Below are positions 33,556-42,187 of a stretch of 64,000 nt of DNA, in pieces (the stretch's first letter is position 1; each line of letters starts with the position of its first letter). Source of the DNA: Blastocatellia bacterium (lineage in GTDB: Bacteria > Acidobacteriota > Blastocatellia > HR10 > J050). The notes under the pieces were generated by a model. It made no database searches and was not told the origin of the DNA. It saw nothing but the letters and a program-made list of their open reading frames with translations. A program made the translations under genes and the position numbers. The stretch is taken from NCBI GenBank assembly GCA_026985075.1, contig JALSQX010000103.1:1-64000 (forward strand), given 5' to 3'.

Positions 33556-36024
33556 TCACGGGCCAGTCTGTGACTCCGCGAAGGACCTCGCTCGATCGAA
33601 GAAGCTCTCGGGAAGAATTCGCCGATAGACCTCATAATGAGCCATTACGCGATACACGTAATCTTTCGTCTCGCGAAATCCAATCTCAATGACGAATCGA
33701 TCTGGATCGTCGCTCTCTGCTCGATCGAGCCACCGCTCGACGTTCTCCACGCCGGCATTATAGGCTGCAGCTACTGCCGCCAGATGCTGCGGAAAGCGCC
33801 GGTGAAGTTCCTCCAAGTGCGCCGCCGCCAACTCGATCGATGTCTCCGGATCGTACAAATCATCGAGGTTGAGATCAGCTTTACCCAACAAAGCCGCCAG
33901 TCGCCGAGCGGTCGCCGGCGTCAGTTGCATGAGTCCACGAGCTGCGGCCGGCGATTTGGCATCGGGGCGAAATCGGCTCTCTTGGCGCATGATGGCCAAC
34001 ATGAACCGCGGATCAATGTGCCGCGCGTGCGCCGCGCGCGACAATATTGTGAGATAAGGTGTTGGATAGAGGATCTGGAGCAAGTCGGGAGAGAGAAGTT
34101 CCCAACGATAATCCTCGGGAAGGCGACGGACCAATCGTGTTTCGCCGATACTCACCGCCCGATCGGGACGTCCTCCACGGGAGAACGCCATCGCCAGTGT
34201 CATCCACTGAGCGGGCGAGAGTTGACGTTCTGCTGATCGGAAAGCGGCGGCCAATTCTGGAGCGCCTTCATCGTAGAGTCCCAGAAAGAACAACTCCCTG
34301 GCCAGAACGCGATGGGTTGGCCGTCGAAACGGCGGTCGGCCGAGAAAGAGACGCCGATCCGCCGGGAGCGCCCGGAGATCCATCCAGCGTCGATATGCGG
34401 GGAGCCGTTGATAGAGAGCCCGTAACGCCCGTCGCACCGACGCTCGCTCGGAGGCATCGGGCGCCAACCGCCACGCTTGTCCGAGAGTCCGGATGGCCTC
34501 CCTCAATCGCCCGGCAGCGCGGGCTGAATGAGCGCGTTGGCGCAACGCCCTGTAACGAGCTCGGAGGAGCGGCTTGGCTTGAGGAATGTCGTTGAATCGA
34601 CGGAGGCGAGCCGTGGCGCGGTAACCATAATATCCCCGGTGCTCCTCCGAAAGTGACAGGTAGACCTCGATGGCTTCCTTGTACCTCCCCAACTTTTCCA
34701 GGCAGTATCCCCGCAGGAACATGACCTCGGGTCGATTGGGAGCACGCGGTCCAGGGCGGTTGAGATTCTCTTTGAGAAGCTCCTCCAGATCCCCGAGCGC
34801 TGCCTGATAATGATGTTGAACGAGATGAATGCGAACGCGCGAGAAGAGCGCCGTCGTCGCCGCCAGGTCGCCGGGAAACCGATCTATCGTCTTTTGACAC
34901 CAGATGAGCGCCTCTCCGTTCAGGCCCGCCGACCGTAGCGCATCGATCGTGTTCAAATATGCTCCCGGCACCCATCGGCTTTGCGGATGAGCGGCGATGA
35001 ACGTCTGGTACTGCTCAACCGCTCTGAGCCATCGTCCCGCTTTTGCCCAGGTATGGCCAATCCAGTACATGGCCTGCTCGCCTTCGGCCGTCTGAGGGTA
35101 TCGAGCGACCGTGCGTAGGAACCATTGGCGAGCCTGATCAACGTTCCCCTGGCGATAGTACCCCATGGCCATGGCCAGCATCGCTTCCGGCGCGCCCGGA
35201 TGCGTTGGCGCGCGCTCCAGCACCCACCGGTAATGTCGGCGCGCGGCGGCGAACTCCCGATTGGCCTGATAGATCCGAGCCAGTTGAAGACGGGTCGCGA
35301 CGTTCAGCGAAATCCTCCCCTGGCGCAGCCACTCGTCGAGCTGGATGGCCGCAGAGAGCGCGATGTCATCGCCAGAGCGACGCTGAATGAGCGTCGTCAA
35401 GAGCCTCGCTGCTCGAACGCGCTCTCCCTGCCGCTCCAGGAGCCGGGCCAGCTCCAACTGCGCTTCTCGCGCCCGACGCCCTCGTCCTCTGGCCAGGAAG
35501 CGGTAGAGAGCGATGGCTCGATCATCCTGCCCACTCTCGGCGTAACTTCGGGCCAATCGCCATCGAGCCGATGCCGCCAGGAGACTCTCCCCATACCCGG
35601 CGAGAAGGCGCCTCAGGTAAACTTGCTCCCGCGGCAACACCCCTTGGACTCTGGCCAACTGAGCGAGATGCCAGAGGGCATAGGCGGTGAGCACACTCCT
35701 GCGCTTGATGACGCGCTGGAAAGCCCGAGCGGCGGCCTCCACCTTCCCCAACTGCTCCTCAACGCGCCCGAGCAAATAATCGTAATTATTGCGGACGAAG
35801 GTTCGAGGGGCGATGCGGCGAAATTCGAGTAATCGCCTCTCGACTTCTGCCCACGCCCCCTTGACGACGGCGCGTCGAATCTGATCATGTCGTCGGGCGA
35901 GCGTCTGGATACCGGGGTGGGCACCCACAAAAATAGTTGACAGCCAGAGGAAGAGCCCGCCCAAAGCCCACACACGCCTTCTCGATCTCCCGCCGACACG
36001 CTTGCCAAACACCACATCGCTCAT
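33556..36024 (-). CDS. soluble lytic transglycosylase with TPR-like helical domain
   Basis: About 822 residues. A signal-like segment WALGGLFLWLSTIFVGAHPG lies near residues 19-38. A long superhelix of TPR-like repeats fills about 40-620. The SLT catalytic domain lies in the last 180 residues, with IMRQESRF (catalytic Glu), SPAAARGLMQLTPATA and AYNAGVENVERW. It cleaves glycan strands in the periplasm to 1,6-anhydromuropeptides, which Mpl could help to recycle. The start is uncertain: ATG 36024 has only GGGA upstream, and a strong minus-strand promoter predicts transcription from about 36017. Codons further inside (GTG 36015/36012 or 35973) are therefore possible. Confidence 0.9.
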   Translation of the reverse strand: MSDVVFGKRVGGRSRRRVWALGGLFLWLSTIFVGAHPGIQTLARRHDQIRRAVVKGAWAEVERRLLEFRRIAPRTFVRNNYDYLLGRVEEQLGKVEAAARAFQRVIKRRSVLTAYALWHLAQLARVQGVLPREQVYLRRLLAGYGESLLAASARWRLARSYAESGQDDRAIALYRFLARGRGRRAREAQLELARLLERQGERVRAARLLTTLIQRRSGDDIALSAAIQLDEWLRQGRISLNVATRLQLARIYQANREFAAARRHYRWVLERAPTHPGAPEAMLAMAMGYYRQGNVDQARQWFLRTVARYPQTAEGEQAMYWIGHTWAKAGRWLRAVEQYQTFIAAHPQSRWVPGAYLNTIDALRSAGLNGEALIWCQKTIDRFPGDLAATTALFSRVRIHLVQHHYQAALGDLEELLKENLNRPGPRAPNRPEVMFLRGYCLEKLGRYKEAIEVYLSLSEEHRGYYGYRATARLRRFNDIPQAKPLLRARYRALRQRAHSARAAGRLREAIRTLGQAWRLAPDASERASVRRALRALYQRLPAYRRWMDLRALPADRRLFLGRPPFRRPTHRVLARELFFLGLYDEGAPELAAAFRSAERQLSPAQWMTLAMAFSRGGRPDRAVSIGETRLVRRLPEDYRWELLSPDLLQILYPTPYLTILSRAAHARHIDPRFMLAIMRQESRFRPDAKSPAAARGLMQLTPATARRLAALLGKADLNLDDLYDPETSIELAAAHLEELHRRFPQHLAAVAAAYNAGVENVERWLDRAESDDPDRFVIEIGFRETKDYVYRVMAHYEVYRRILPESFFDRARSFAESQTGP

Positions 36025-36030
36025 TATAAA
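36002..36030 (+). promoter_or_regulatory. promoter for folD
   Basis: TTGCCA (36002-36007), a 17-bp spacer and TATAAA (36025-36030) lie 36 bp upstream of the folD ATG. The -10 overlaps the -10 of the opposing promoter for the lytic transglycosylase, so the two may compete for polymerase. Confidence 0.65.
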
Positions 36031-36051
36031 TTCCCGGTTCATCTCAAACAA
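36023..36051 (-). promoter_or_regulatory. promoter for the lytic transglycosylase gene
   Basis: On the minus strand, TTGTTT (36046-36051), a 17-bp spacer and a perfect TATAAT (36023-36028). Transcription would start near 36017, inside the annotated start region of the lytic transglycosylase, which argues for a start codon slightly further downstream or a leaderless GTG. Confidence 0.6.
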
Positions 36052-36065
36052 TCGAGGGAGATCGT

Positions 36066-36995
36066 ATGACCGCGAAGAAGCTGGATGGATTGGCCGTTGC
36101 CAGAGCGATCAAAGAAGAGGTGGCCGAAGCCGTCCGAGAGCTGGCTCGGCGGCACATCCGACCGGGATTGGCCGCCGTCCTCACGGGATCGAATCCCGCC
36201 TCCCAGATCTACGTCAATAACAAGGTCAAAACCTGTCAGCAACTGGGCATCTATTCGGAAAAACACGAACTCCCAGACGAAACGACTACCGATGAACTCA
36301 TCGAGCTGATCACCTGGTTGAATGAAAAAGATGAGGTGGATGGCATCCTCATCCAGTTACCGCTCCCACCGCACATCGACGCCGTTCGCGTCCTGGATTC
36401 GGTGGATCCCGCGAAAGATGTGGATGGGTTCCATCCCCTCAATGTCGGTCGACTGGTTCAGAATCGCTCCACTCTCATCCCTTGCACGCCAGCGGGCATC
36501 ATCGAGTTACTGGACCGGTACGACATCCCCGTCGAGGGTCGGCGAGCCGTCATTCTCGGGCGCAGCAACATCGTCGGGAAACCCATGGCCCTCCTCCTCA
36601 TGCATCGACAGGCCACGGTCACCATCTGCCATTCTCGAACGCGCGATCTCCCGGCGGTGGCGCGAGAGGCCGACATTCTCGTGAGCGCGATGGGACGTAA
36701 GGCGATGGTCACGGCCGAGTACGTGAAACCCGGGGCCGTCGTCATCGATGTGGGGATCAACAAAGTGACCGATCTCGCCGAAGTCGAAGAACTCTTTGGT
36801 CCCGATGAAAAGCGACGTCAGGCCGTGAAGACGAAAGGATACACGCTGGTCGGCGATGTCCATCCTCAGAGCGTCAGTAAAGTGGCCGGCTATCTCACGC
36901 CCGTCCCCGGGGGCGTCGGACCGCTCACCATCGCTATGCTCATGAAAAACACCGTGCGCGCGGCCAAACGACGACGGGGAATCGATCACTCGTGA
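36066..36995 (+). CDS. folD: methylenetetrahydrofolate dehydrogenase/cyclohydrolase
   Basis: A 309-residue bifunctional FolD interconverting 5,10-methylene-, methenyl- and 10-formyl-THF with NADP+. Visible: the catalytic-Lys segment YVNNKVKTCQQLGI (about residues 50-63), GILIQLPLPPHI (about 95), the cofactor loop GRSNIVGKPMALLL (about 165) and TPVPGGVGPLTIAMLMKNT near the C-terminus. The catalytic Lys and Gln/Asp environment appears intact. GGGAG precedes the ATG. It is divergent from the lytic transglycosylase gene and convergent with topA. Confidence 0.98.
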   Translation: MTAKKLDGLAVARAIKEEVAEAVRELARRHIRPGLAAVLTGSNPASQIYVNNKVKTCQQLGIYSEKHELPDETTTDELIELITWLNEKDEVDGILIQLPLPPHIDAVRVLDSVDPAKDVDGFHPLNVGRLVQNRSTLIPCTPAGIIELLDRYDIPVEGRRAVILGRSNIVGKPMALLLMHRQATVTICHSRTRDLPAVAREADILVSAMGRKAMVTAEYVKPGAVVIDVGINKVTDLAEVEELFGPDEKRRQAVKTKGYTLVGDVHPQSVSKVAGYLTPVPGGVGPLTIAMLMKNTVRAAKRRRGIDHS

Positions 36996-37190
36996 ATCTG
37001 TTTCCTCACCAATAGAGATGGAACGGCGGCGAGCGAGTGGGATGGGTGACGCGGCCTCAACGATGAGCGTGATCTCATCGGGACGCCTCAGGTTCACCGG
37101 GACGTCCACCGTCGAGAGGGGTTCTCACCAGCGCGAGAGGCTCGCCCCCGACCAAGAAGGGGATGCCGTCCTGCGTCGTCAACGGCCCCC

Positions 37191-39704
37191 TCAGTCCCGT
37201 TCATCCGAGATCGTCGTCGCCGGAGAATCGGGCTCTGGCGCAGGACTCGCCTCCGCCCGGTATCCGCACTCCTTATCATGGCAATACCGAATGAGCGCCC
37301 CTCCCTTGGTCGTCTTCTCCAAAAGGAAGGCCGCGCCACACTGGGGACATTCCTCAGGAACGGGCTTATCCCAGACCGTGAAATCGCACCGAGGATATTG
37401 GGTACATCCATAGAAGAGGCGCCCTCGGCGAGAGCGACGTTGGATCAACTCCCCCTGACAGTCAGTTCGCGGACAGGCAATGCCCAGCGTCTCCTGCTTG
37501 ATATAAGAGCATTCCGGTCTTCGACGACACGCGATATACGGCCCGAATGGTCCATGTTTGAGCATGAGCTGACTGCCGCACTCCGGACAGGTCTCATCGA
37601 GCAACCTATCGACCGCGCCCAATTCTCCATCTTTTTTGATCTTCTGCGTCGTCTTACATTCCGGATAGCCGGTGCAAGCCAGGAATTCGCCCCAACGCCC
37701 CCGCTTGACCGTCATGGGACGACCGCAGTTGGGACAGCTCACATCAGCATAGGGATGGTCTTCGTCTGCTTCCGGCTCGGTTCCTTCACTCACTTTCCGC
37801 GTGGCACCACACTCAGCGTTAGTGCAGGCGAGGAATCGACCGTACCGCCCGATCCTCAGTAGCATAGGGGATCCACATTGATGGCATGTTTCGTCAGACG
37901 GAATCCCCTTCTTCAGGTTATCCATGCGCTTCTCAGCCAGAGCGAGGTCGCGGGCGAATTTCTGGTAGAACTCGCGCACCGCATCGACCCACTTCAACCG
38001 CCCCTCTTCGACTTCGTCCAGCTCCTCTTCCATGCGAGCGGTATATTTCACGTTGAACAGATCATTGAAGCTCTCAACCAACAGATCATTGACCACCATT
38101 CCCAATTCGGTGGGTTTGAGCCGATTCTTGACCTTCTCCACATAGGCGCGATCCTGGATGACGCTGAGGATTTGCGCATAGGTCGAGGGTCTCCCAATAC
38201 CATACTCCTCCAAAGCCTTCACCAGCGTCGCTTCCGTGTAGCGAGGCGGCGGCGAGGTGAAATGTTGTTCCGGTTTTAACTCGTTCAGCGTCAACGTCTC
38301 GCCCGGCTGGACGGGAGGGAGCGTGGCCGCTTGTTCGTCTTCTTCTGGAGTCGGTTCGTCCTTCCCTTCCTCGTAAACGGCCAGGAATCCGGGGAACTTC
38401 AATACTGAGCCGCTGGCGCGGAACAGATACTCACCAGCTTCGATCTCGATTGTCGTTTGATCGAAGATGGCGGGATTCATTTGCGAGGCGACGAACCGCT
38501 GCCAGATGAGCCGATAGAGAGCCAGCTCATCTTTGCTCAAATAGGGTTTGAGCGATTCGGGTGTACGACGGACCGAGGTGGGACGAATCGCCTCGTGGGC
38601 GTCTTGAGCGCCTTTTTTCGACCGGTAGACATTGGGCGTATCTGGGAGATAATCCGAACCGTAATGCTCGTTCACGAATTGACGCACGTCATCGAGCGCG
38701 TTCTCGGAGACGCGCGTCGAATCGGTGCGCATATAGGTGATCAGCCCAACGGTCCCTTCGTCGCCGACATCCACGCCCTCGTAGAGTTTTTGCGCCAGGC
38801 GCATGGTTTTGGCCACCGGGAAACGCAATTTGCGCGCCGCTTCCTGCTGCAGCTTGCTGGTGGTGAACGGGGGGACCGGATGGCGCCTTTTCTCCTTGAC
38901 GTCAACTGAGCGCACCAGAAACGCGGCTTTCTCCACCGCCGAGACGATAGCCCGCATGTCGGCCTCGTTTTTGATATGGACTTCGTTCTTCTTCAGCGGC
39001 TTATCGAAGTCGCCGGTCTTGAGCGTCCACGTCTGTTTCCCTTTCCGTCCGCCCACCAACCGCGCCCGGAATGAGGGCGGATGCGCCGCACTGAGATAGG
39101 CCGTGAGCGTCCAGTATTCGGTGGGAACGAAGGCTTCGATCTCCCGCTCGCGCTCGACGACCAGTCGCAGGGCAACCGACTGCACCCGTCCGGCCGAGAG
39201 TCCGCGACGCACTTTCTTCCACAGCAACGGGCTCACCTGATAGCCGACCAGTCGATCCAGGACGCGTCGGGCCTGCTGCGCTTCGACGCGATTCCGGTCG
39301 ATCTCGCCGGGATGCTCGAAGGCCCGCCGCACGGCGTCTCTGGTGATCTCATTGAACTGAACGCGATACACGGGCTTATTCTCGCCCGGGCGAACGAGTT
39401 CCTCTTTCAAATGCTGACAAATGGCTTCGCCCTCGCGATCCGGATCGGCGGCCAGGTAAATGGCCGCCGCCTGAGCAGCCGCTTCCCTCAATTGGCGGAG
39501 GATTTTACGATTATTTCGCTTCTTCCTATCGGGAATGATCACATAGGTGGGTGTGAAATCATCGTCGATATCGACGCCCAATTCCTTTTCCGGAAGATCC
39601 TTGATGTGGCCGATCGAGGCCATCACCTTGTAATCGCGGCCGAGATATTTATTGATGGTCCTGGCTTTCGCCGGTGATTCGACAACAACGAGATTCTTGG
39701 CCAT
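37191..39704 (-). CDS. topA: DNA topoisomerase I
   Basis: An 837-residue type IA topoisomerase that relaxes negative supercoils. The N-terminal TOPRIM domain starts MAKNLVVVESPAKARTI and contains the acidic triad in LAADPDREGEAI. The active-site region reads LITYMRTDSTRVS (catalytic Tyr near residue 315). The C-terminus carries five four-Cys zinc ribbons, at about residues 605-835 (for example CHQCGSPMLL and CPNCGRPMTV). dprA lies 2 bp upstream in the same direction, so the two are co-transcribed, a common pairing. Confidence 0.98.
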   Translation of the reverse strand: MAKNLVVVESPAKARTINKYLGRDYKVMASIGHIKDLPEKELGVDIDDDFTPTYVIIPDRKKRNNRKILRQLREAAAQAAAIYLAADPDREGEAICQHLKEELVRPGENKPVYRVQFNEITRDAVRRAFEHPGEIDRNRVEAQQARRVLDRLVGYQVSPLLWKKVRRGLSAGRVQSVALRLVVEREREIEAFVPTEYWTLTAYLSAAHPPSFRARLVGGRKGKQTWTLKTGDFDKPLKKNEVHIKNEADMRAIVSAVEKAAFLVRSVDVKEKRRHPVPPFTTSKLQQEAARKLRFPVAKTMRLAQKLYEGVDVGDEGTVGLITYMRTDSTRVSENALDDVRQFVNEHYGSDYLPDTPNVYRSKKGAQDAHEAIRPTSVRRTPESLKPYLSKDELALYRLIWQRFVASQMNPAIFDQTTIEIEAGEYLFRASGSVLKFPGFLAVYEEGKDEPTPEEDEQAATLPPVQPGETLTLNELKPEQHFTSPPPRYTEATLVKALEEYGIGRPSTYAQILSVIQDRAYVEKVKNRLKPTELGMVVNDLLVESFNDLFNVKYTARMEEELDEVEEGRLKWVDAVREFYQKFARDLALAEKRMDNLKKGIPSDETCHQCGSPMLLRIGRYGRFLACTNAECGATRKVSEGTEPEADEDHPYADVSCPNCGRPMTVKRGRWGEFLACTGYPECKTTQKIKKDGELGAVDRLLDETCPECGSQLMLKHGPFGPYIACRRRPECSYIKQETLGIACPRTDCQGELIQRRSRRGRLFYGCTQYPRCDFTVWDKPVPEECPQCGAAFLLEKTTKGGALIRYCHDKECGYRAEASPAPEPDSPATTISDERD

Positions 39705-39706
39705 AG

Positions 39707-40825
39707 CTATAGTTTCTTCACGAAATTTTTCCCCGGGAGCTGCTTGATCACCTGTTTAATTTCCAGATCCAACAGGACGCGCATGAGCTCGGACGAAGGG
39801 AGACCGCTTCGGGTCAGGAGCTCATCCATGTGAATGGGCTCATCGGTCGAGAGGAGATCGACCACCTTGGCCTCCTCCTCACTGAGTACTAAAGCGGGTT
39901 GCTGAGCCTGCTCGCCAGAGGTCGCCACCTCCTCGATCAAAAACGCTTTTCGGATCTCATACGGAAATTCTTCAACCACATCGCGCCAGGTTTGAACCAG
40001 CTTGGCCCCCTGCTTGATGAGGTAATTGGGACCGAAACTCTTACTCGACGTGATATTGCCGGGAACGGCAAAGACCTCGCGATTTTGTTCTACAGCCAGG
40101 CGGGCGGTAATCAGCGAGCCACTATGTTCGGCGGCTTCGACGACCATGACGCCCAAACTCAACCCACTGATGAGTCGGTTGCGAAAGGGGAAATTCCGGG
40201 GGACGGGTGGCGTCCCCAGCGTGAACTCGGACAGTAGAACACCATTGGCTCGAATGGCCTCGACCAATTTTCGATTCTCCCAGGGATAAGCGACATCCAA
40301 CCCCGTTCCCAGCACGGCGATGGTTTTCCCTCCAGCCTCCAGGGCTCCGCGATGAGCGGCGGCATCGATGCCCCGGGCGAACCCCGATACAATCACCAGT
40401 CCCCGGCCGGCCAGGTCTCGAGCGAGATGCTCGGCGGCATTGGCCCCATAAGTGGACGGACGACGCGTTCCCACAATGGCCAGACTCGGTCGCTGAAGAA
40501 CCTCATCGAGTTGACCCATAGCATAGAGCACCAGTGGGGGATCGTAGATTTCCTTGAGCAAGGCCGGATAGCGAGTGTCGCTCAACACCAGGACCTCCGC
40601 TCCCATGGCCTCGATCCTTTTGAGCTGGTCTTCGGCTTCTTGTCGGGGCGCGGGGGATGAGAGGTGTTCGATTTGCTCGTCGCTCAATCCGCTCTCCATG
40701 AGGGCGGCGCGTGGGGCGGTCAAGACCGCCTTGGGCGTCCCAAAATGATCGAGCAGACGAGCCGCCAGGCGCGAACCCACGCCCGTGACCAAACTCAGCG
40801 TCATCCAATCTAATCGTTCGCTCAC
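39707..40825 (-). CDS. dprA: DNA processing protein DprA (Smf)
   Basis: A 372-residue protein that loads RecA on incoming single-stranded DNA during natural transformation. Order: SAM-like N-terminal domain (about 1-70), Rossmann-fold core with the signature VGTRRPSTYG, GFARGIDAAAHRGAL and FPFRNRLISGLSLGVMVVEA, and a C-terminal winged-helix DML1-like domain (about 310-372). The start is GTG 40825, giving the family-typical ERLDWMTLSLV. ATG 40804 is an alternative and neither has a strong ribosome-binding site. The tRNA-Sec gene ends 52 bp upstream and might share the transcript. Confidence 0.96.
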   Translation of the reverse strand: MSERLDWMTLSLVTGVGSRLAARLLDHFGTPKAVLTAPRAALMESGLSDEQIEHLSSPAPRQEAEDQLKRIEAMGAEVLVLSDTRYPALLKEIYDPPLVLYAMGQLDEVLQRPSLAIVGTRRPSTYGANAAEHLARDLAGRGLVIVSGFARGIDAAAHRGALEAGGKTIAVLGTGLDVAYPWENRKLVEAIRANGVLLSEFTLGTPPVPRNFPFRNRLISGLSLGVMVVEAAEHSGSLITARLAVEQNREVFAVPGNITSSKSFGPNYLIKQGAKLVQTWRDVVEEFPYEIRKAFLIEEVATSGEQAQQPALVLSEEEAKVVDLLSTDEPIHMDELLTRSGLPSSELMRVLLDLEIKQVIKQLPGKNFVKKL

Positions 40826-40877
40826 CGGGTCACCAATTGTCGCCTTGAACTCAACGCGTCACGTTCTGAATTCCTCC

Positions 40878-40975
40878 TGGCGGAGGCGTGTGAGAATCGA
40901 ACTCACCGGATCCACCTCTCAGTGAATCCCAACGGGTTTGAAGCCCGCGAGAGCCACCAGGCCCCATTCGCCTCC
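40878..40975 (-). tRNA. selC: tRNA-Sec (anticodon UCA)
   Basis: A 98-nt tRNA including an encoded 3' CCA. The anticodon loop CTTCAAA sits on a GCGGG/CCCGT-type stem, with anticodon UCA at 40939-40941. Features specific to tRNA-Sec are a very long variable arm (8-bp stem GGATTCAC/GTGGATCC with a short loop), a T-arm GTGAG-TTCGATT-CTCAC, and discriminator G as in Escherichia coli selC. The acceptor stem pairs over seven positions (GGAGGCG/CGCCTCC); the eighth pair expected in bacterial tRNA-Sec is an A-A mismatch. It implies SelA/SelB/SelD and at least one UGA-decoded selenoprotein elsewhere in the genome. Confidence 0.93.
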
Positions 40976-40984
40976 AAACACAAC

Positions 40985-41014
40985 AAACTAATGGAAGGAT
41001 CTGGATGATGTCAA
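40985..41014 (-). promoter_or_regulatory. promoter for tRNA-Sec
   Basis: On the minus strand a perfect TTGACA (41009-41014) and a weak -10 TAGTTT (40985-40990) with an 18-bp spacer. The start would lie about 3 nt before the mature tRNA 5' end, leaving almost no leader. Confidence 0.5.
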
Positions 41015-41099
41015 GCACGGTGAAGGTCGAGGGAGAGCATTGTCATCAGGATGACGAGTCGGGGGCTCACATCGTCATTGCCTCCTCGACGCTACTCCA

Positions 41100-41975
41100 T
41101 CACACTGATAGCCCATAGCCCGTCAGGATCAGCGTCACACCGACCAGATTGTAAAAGAGGTGAACGATATAACAAGGCAATAATTTTCCCGTATAAGCTC
41201 GAATGCCCGTGAGGACGAAGCTCAAAATGGTCAGCGAAACCAGGATCAACAGGCTCCCCCAATATTGAGGGAAATGCACGAGGGCAAAAACTCCCCCCAC
41301 AGTGAGAATGGCCACCGGTCGACCGAATCGCGCTTCCACGGCGGGATAGATGATCCCCCGATAAACGAGCTCTTCGACGAGCGGAGCAGATACCACCGCG
41401 AGCAGCGAAACGGCGATACGAACGGCCTGCGACGTGCGCAGCAGTTTATCAAAATCGGTCTCCGCTCCCTCCAGGAAGAGATCCAGCACCCAGGTCGTCG
41501 CGTATAACAGCGCCACGGTGATGAGGGCATGAGAGAATCGGAATCGCCGATGCCAGGACCAGTCGATGACCTCGGTGAATCGTCGTTCCCACCCCGTGAC
41601 CACCGTCCAGGCTATGAACAATGTCAATACGTGCACGCCGAAAACCGAAACGATCCCCACCAGATTGGCCTGGGGATTGCGCATGAGCTGCTCTACGTTC
41701 GTCGGCGTTATGGAGAGTCCCTTCATTTCCGCCCAGATGCCAATGGCGAAGGCCGGAATGAACCACATGGCCAGCATGAAGAACAAGAGAACGGTCAATG
41801 CGGCTGACAGATTCCACGGCGGCTGGGGAGATGGCGATGGGGACCGCGGCGGCGGCTCGGAAAGGGACGGGGAGAGCCCCTGCTGGCGACACTCGGAGCA
41901 CAACGGGAGTGTCTCTGATCCCCAATCCACCGGCTTTCCACAACTGGCACAGAGTTGCGAGATGTTCAAATCCAT
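41100..41975 (-). CDS. CPBP-family intramembrane glutamic protease with zinc ribbon
   Basis: About 291 residues from ATG 41975, which has AAGGAAG 8 bp upstream; ATG 42020 is an alternative with a weak site. An N-terminal zinc ribbon (CASCGKPVDW, then LCSEC) is followed by a Pro/Ser-rich linker and about seven membrane helices. The CPBP (Rce1-like) motifs are present: EELVYRG with the paired Glu and Arg, LVHFPQYW, and HLFYNLVGV. Family members include type II CAAX prenyl proteases and bacteriocin-immunity proteins. The substrate here is unknown. Confidence 0.9.
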   Translation of the reverse strand: MDLNISQLCASCGKPVDWGSETLPLCSECRQQGLSPSLSEPPPRSPSPSPQPPWNLSAALTVLLFFMLAMWFIPAFAIGIWAEMKGLSITPTNVEQLMRNPQANLVGIVSVFGVHVLTLFIAWTVVTGWERRFTEVIDWSWHRRFRFSHALITVALLYATTWVLDLFLEGAETDFDKLLRTSQAVRIAVSLLAVVSAPLVEELVYRGIIYPAVEARFGRPVAILTVGGVFALVHFPQYWGSLLILVSLTILSFVLTGIRAYTGKLLPCYIVHLFYNLVGVTLILTGYGLSV

Positions 41976-42187
41976 CAACGACTTCCTTCGGCTCCCGGTC
42001 GGCTTCGTGCCTTCCGACATCCAAAATGGCGAACGAAGATATTAACATAAGCCTCTCCCCCAGTGAAAGATAAAGAGGGGTATTTTCGGATGCCGAGTAG
42101 CCGGAAGGCGCGAAACGGCTGAGAATCACCCCCTGAGATCGCTCATCGAGATGGCCTCAGGCGAACGGGGGCAATGAGGGCCCGGCG

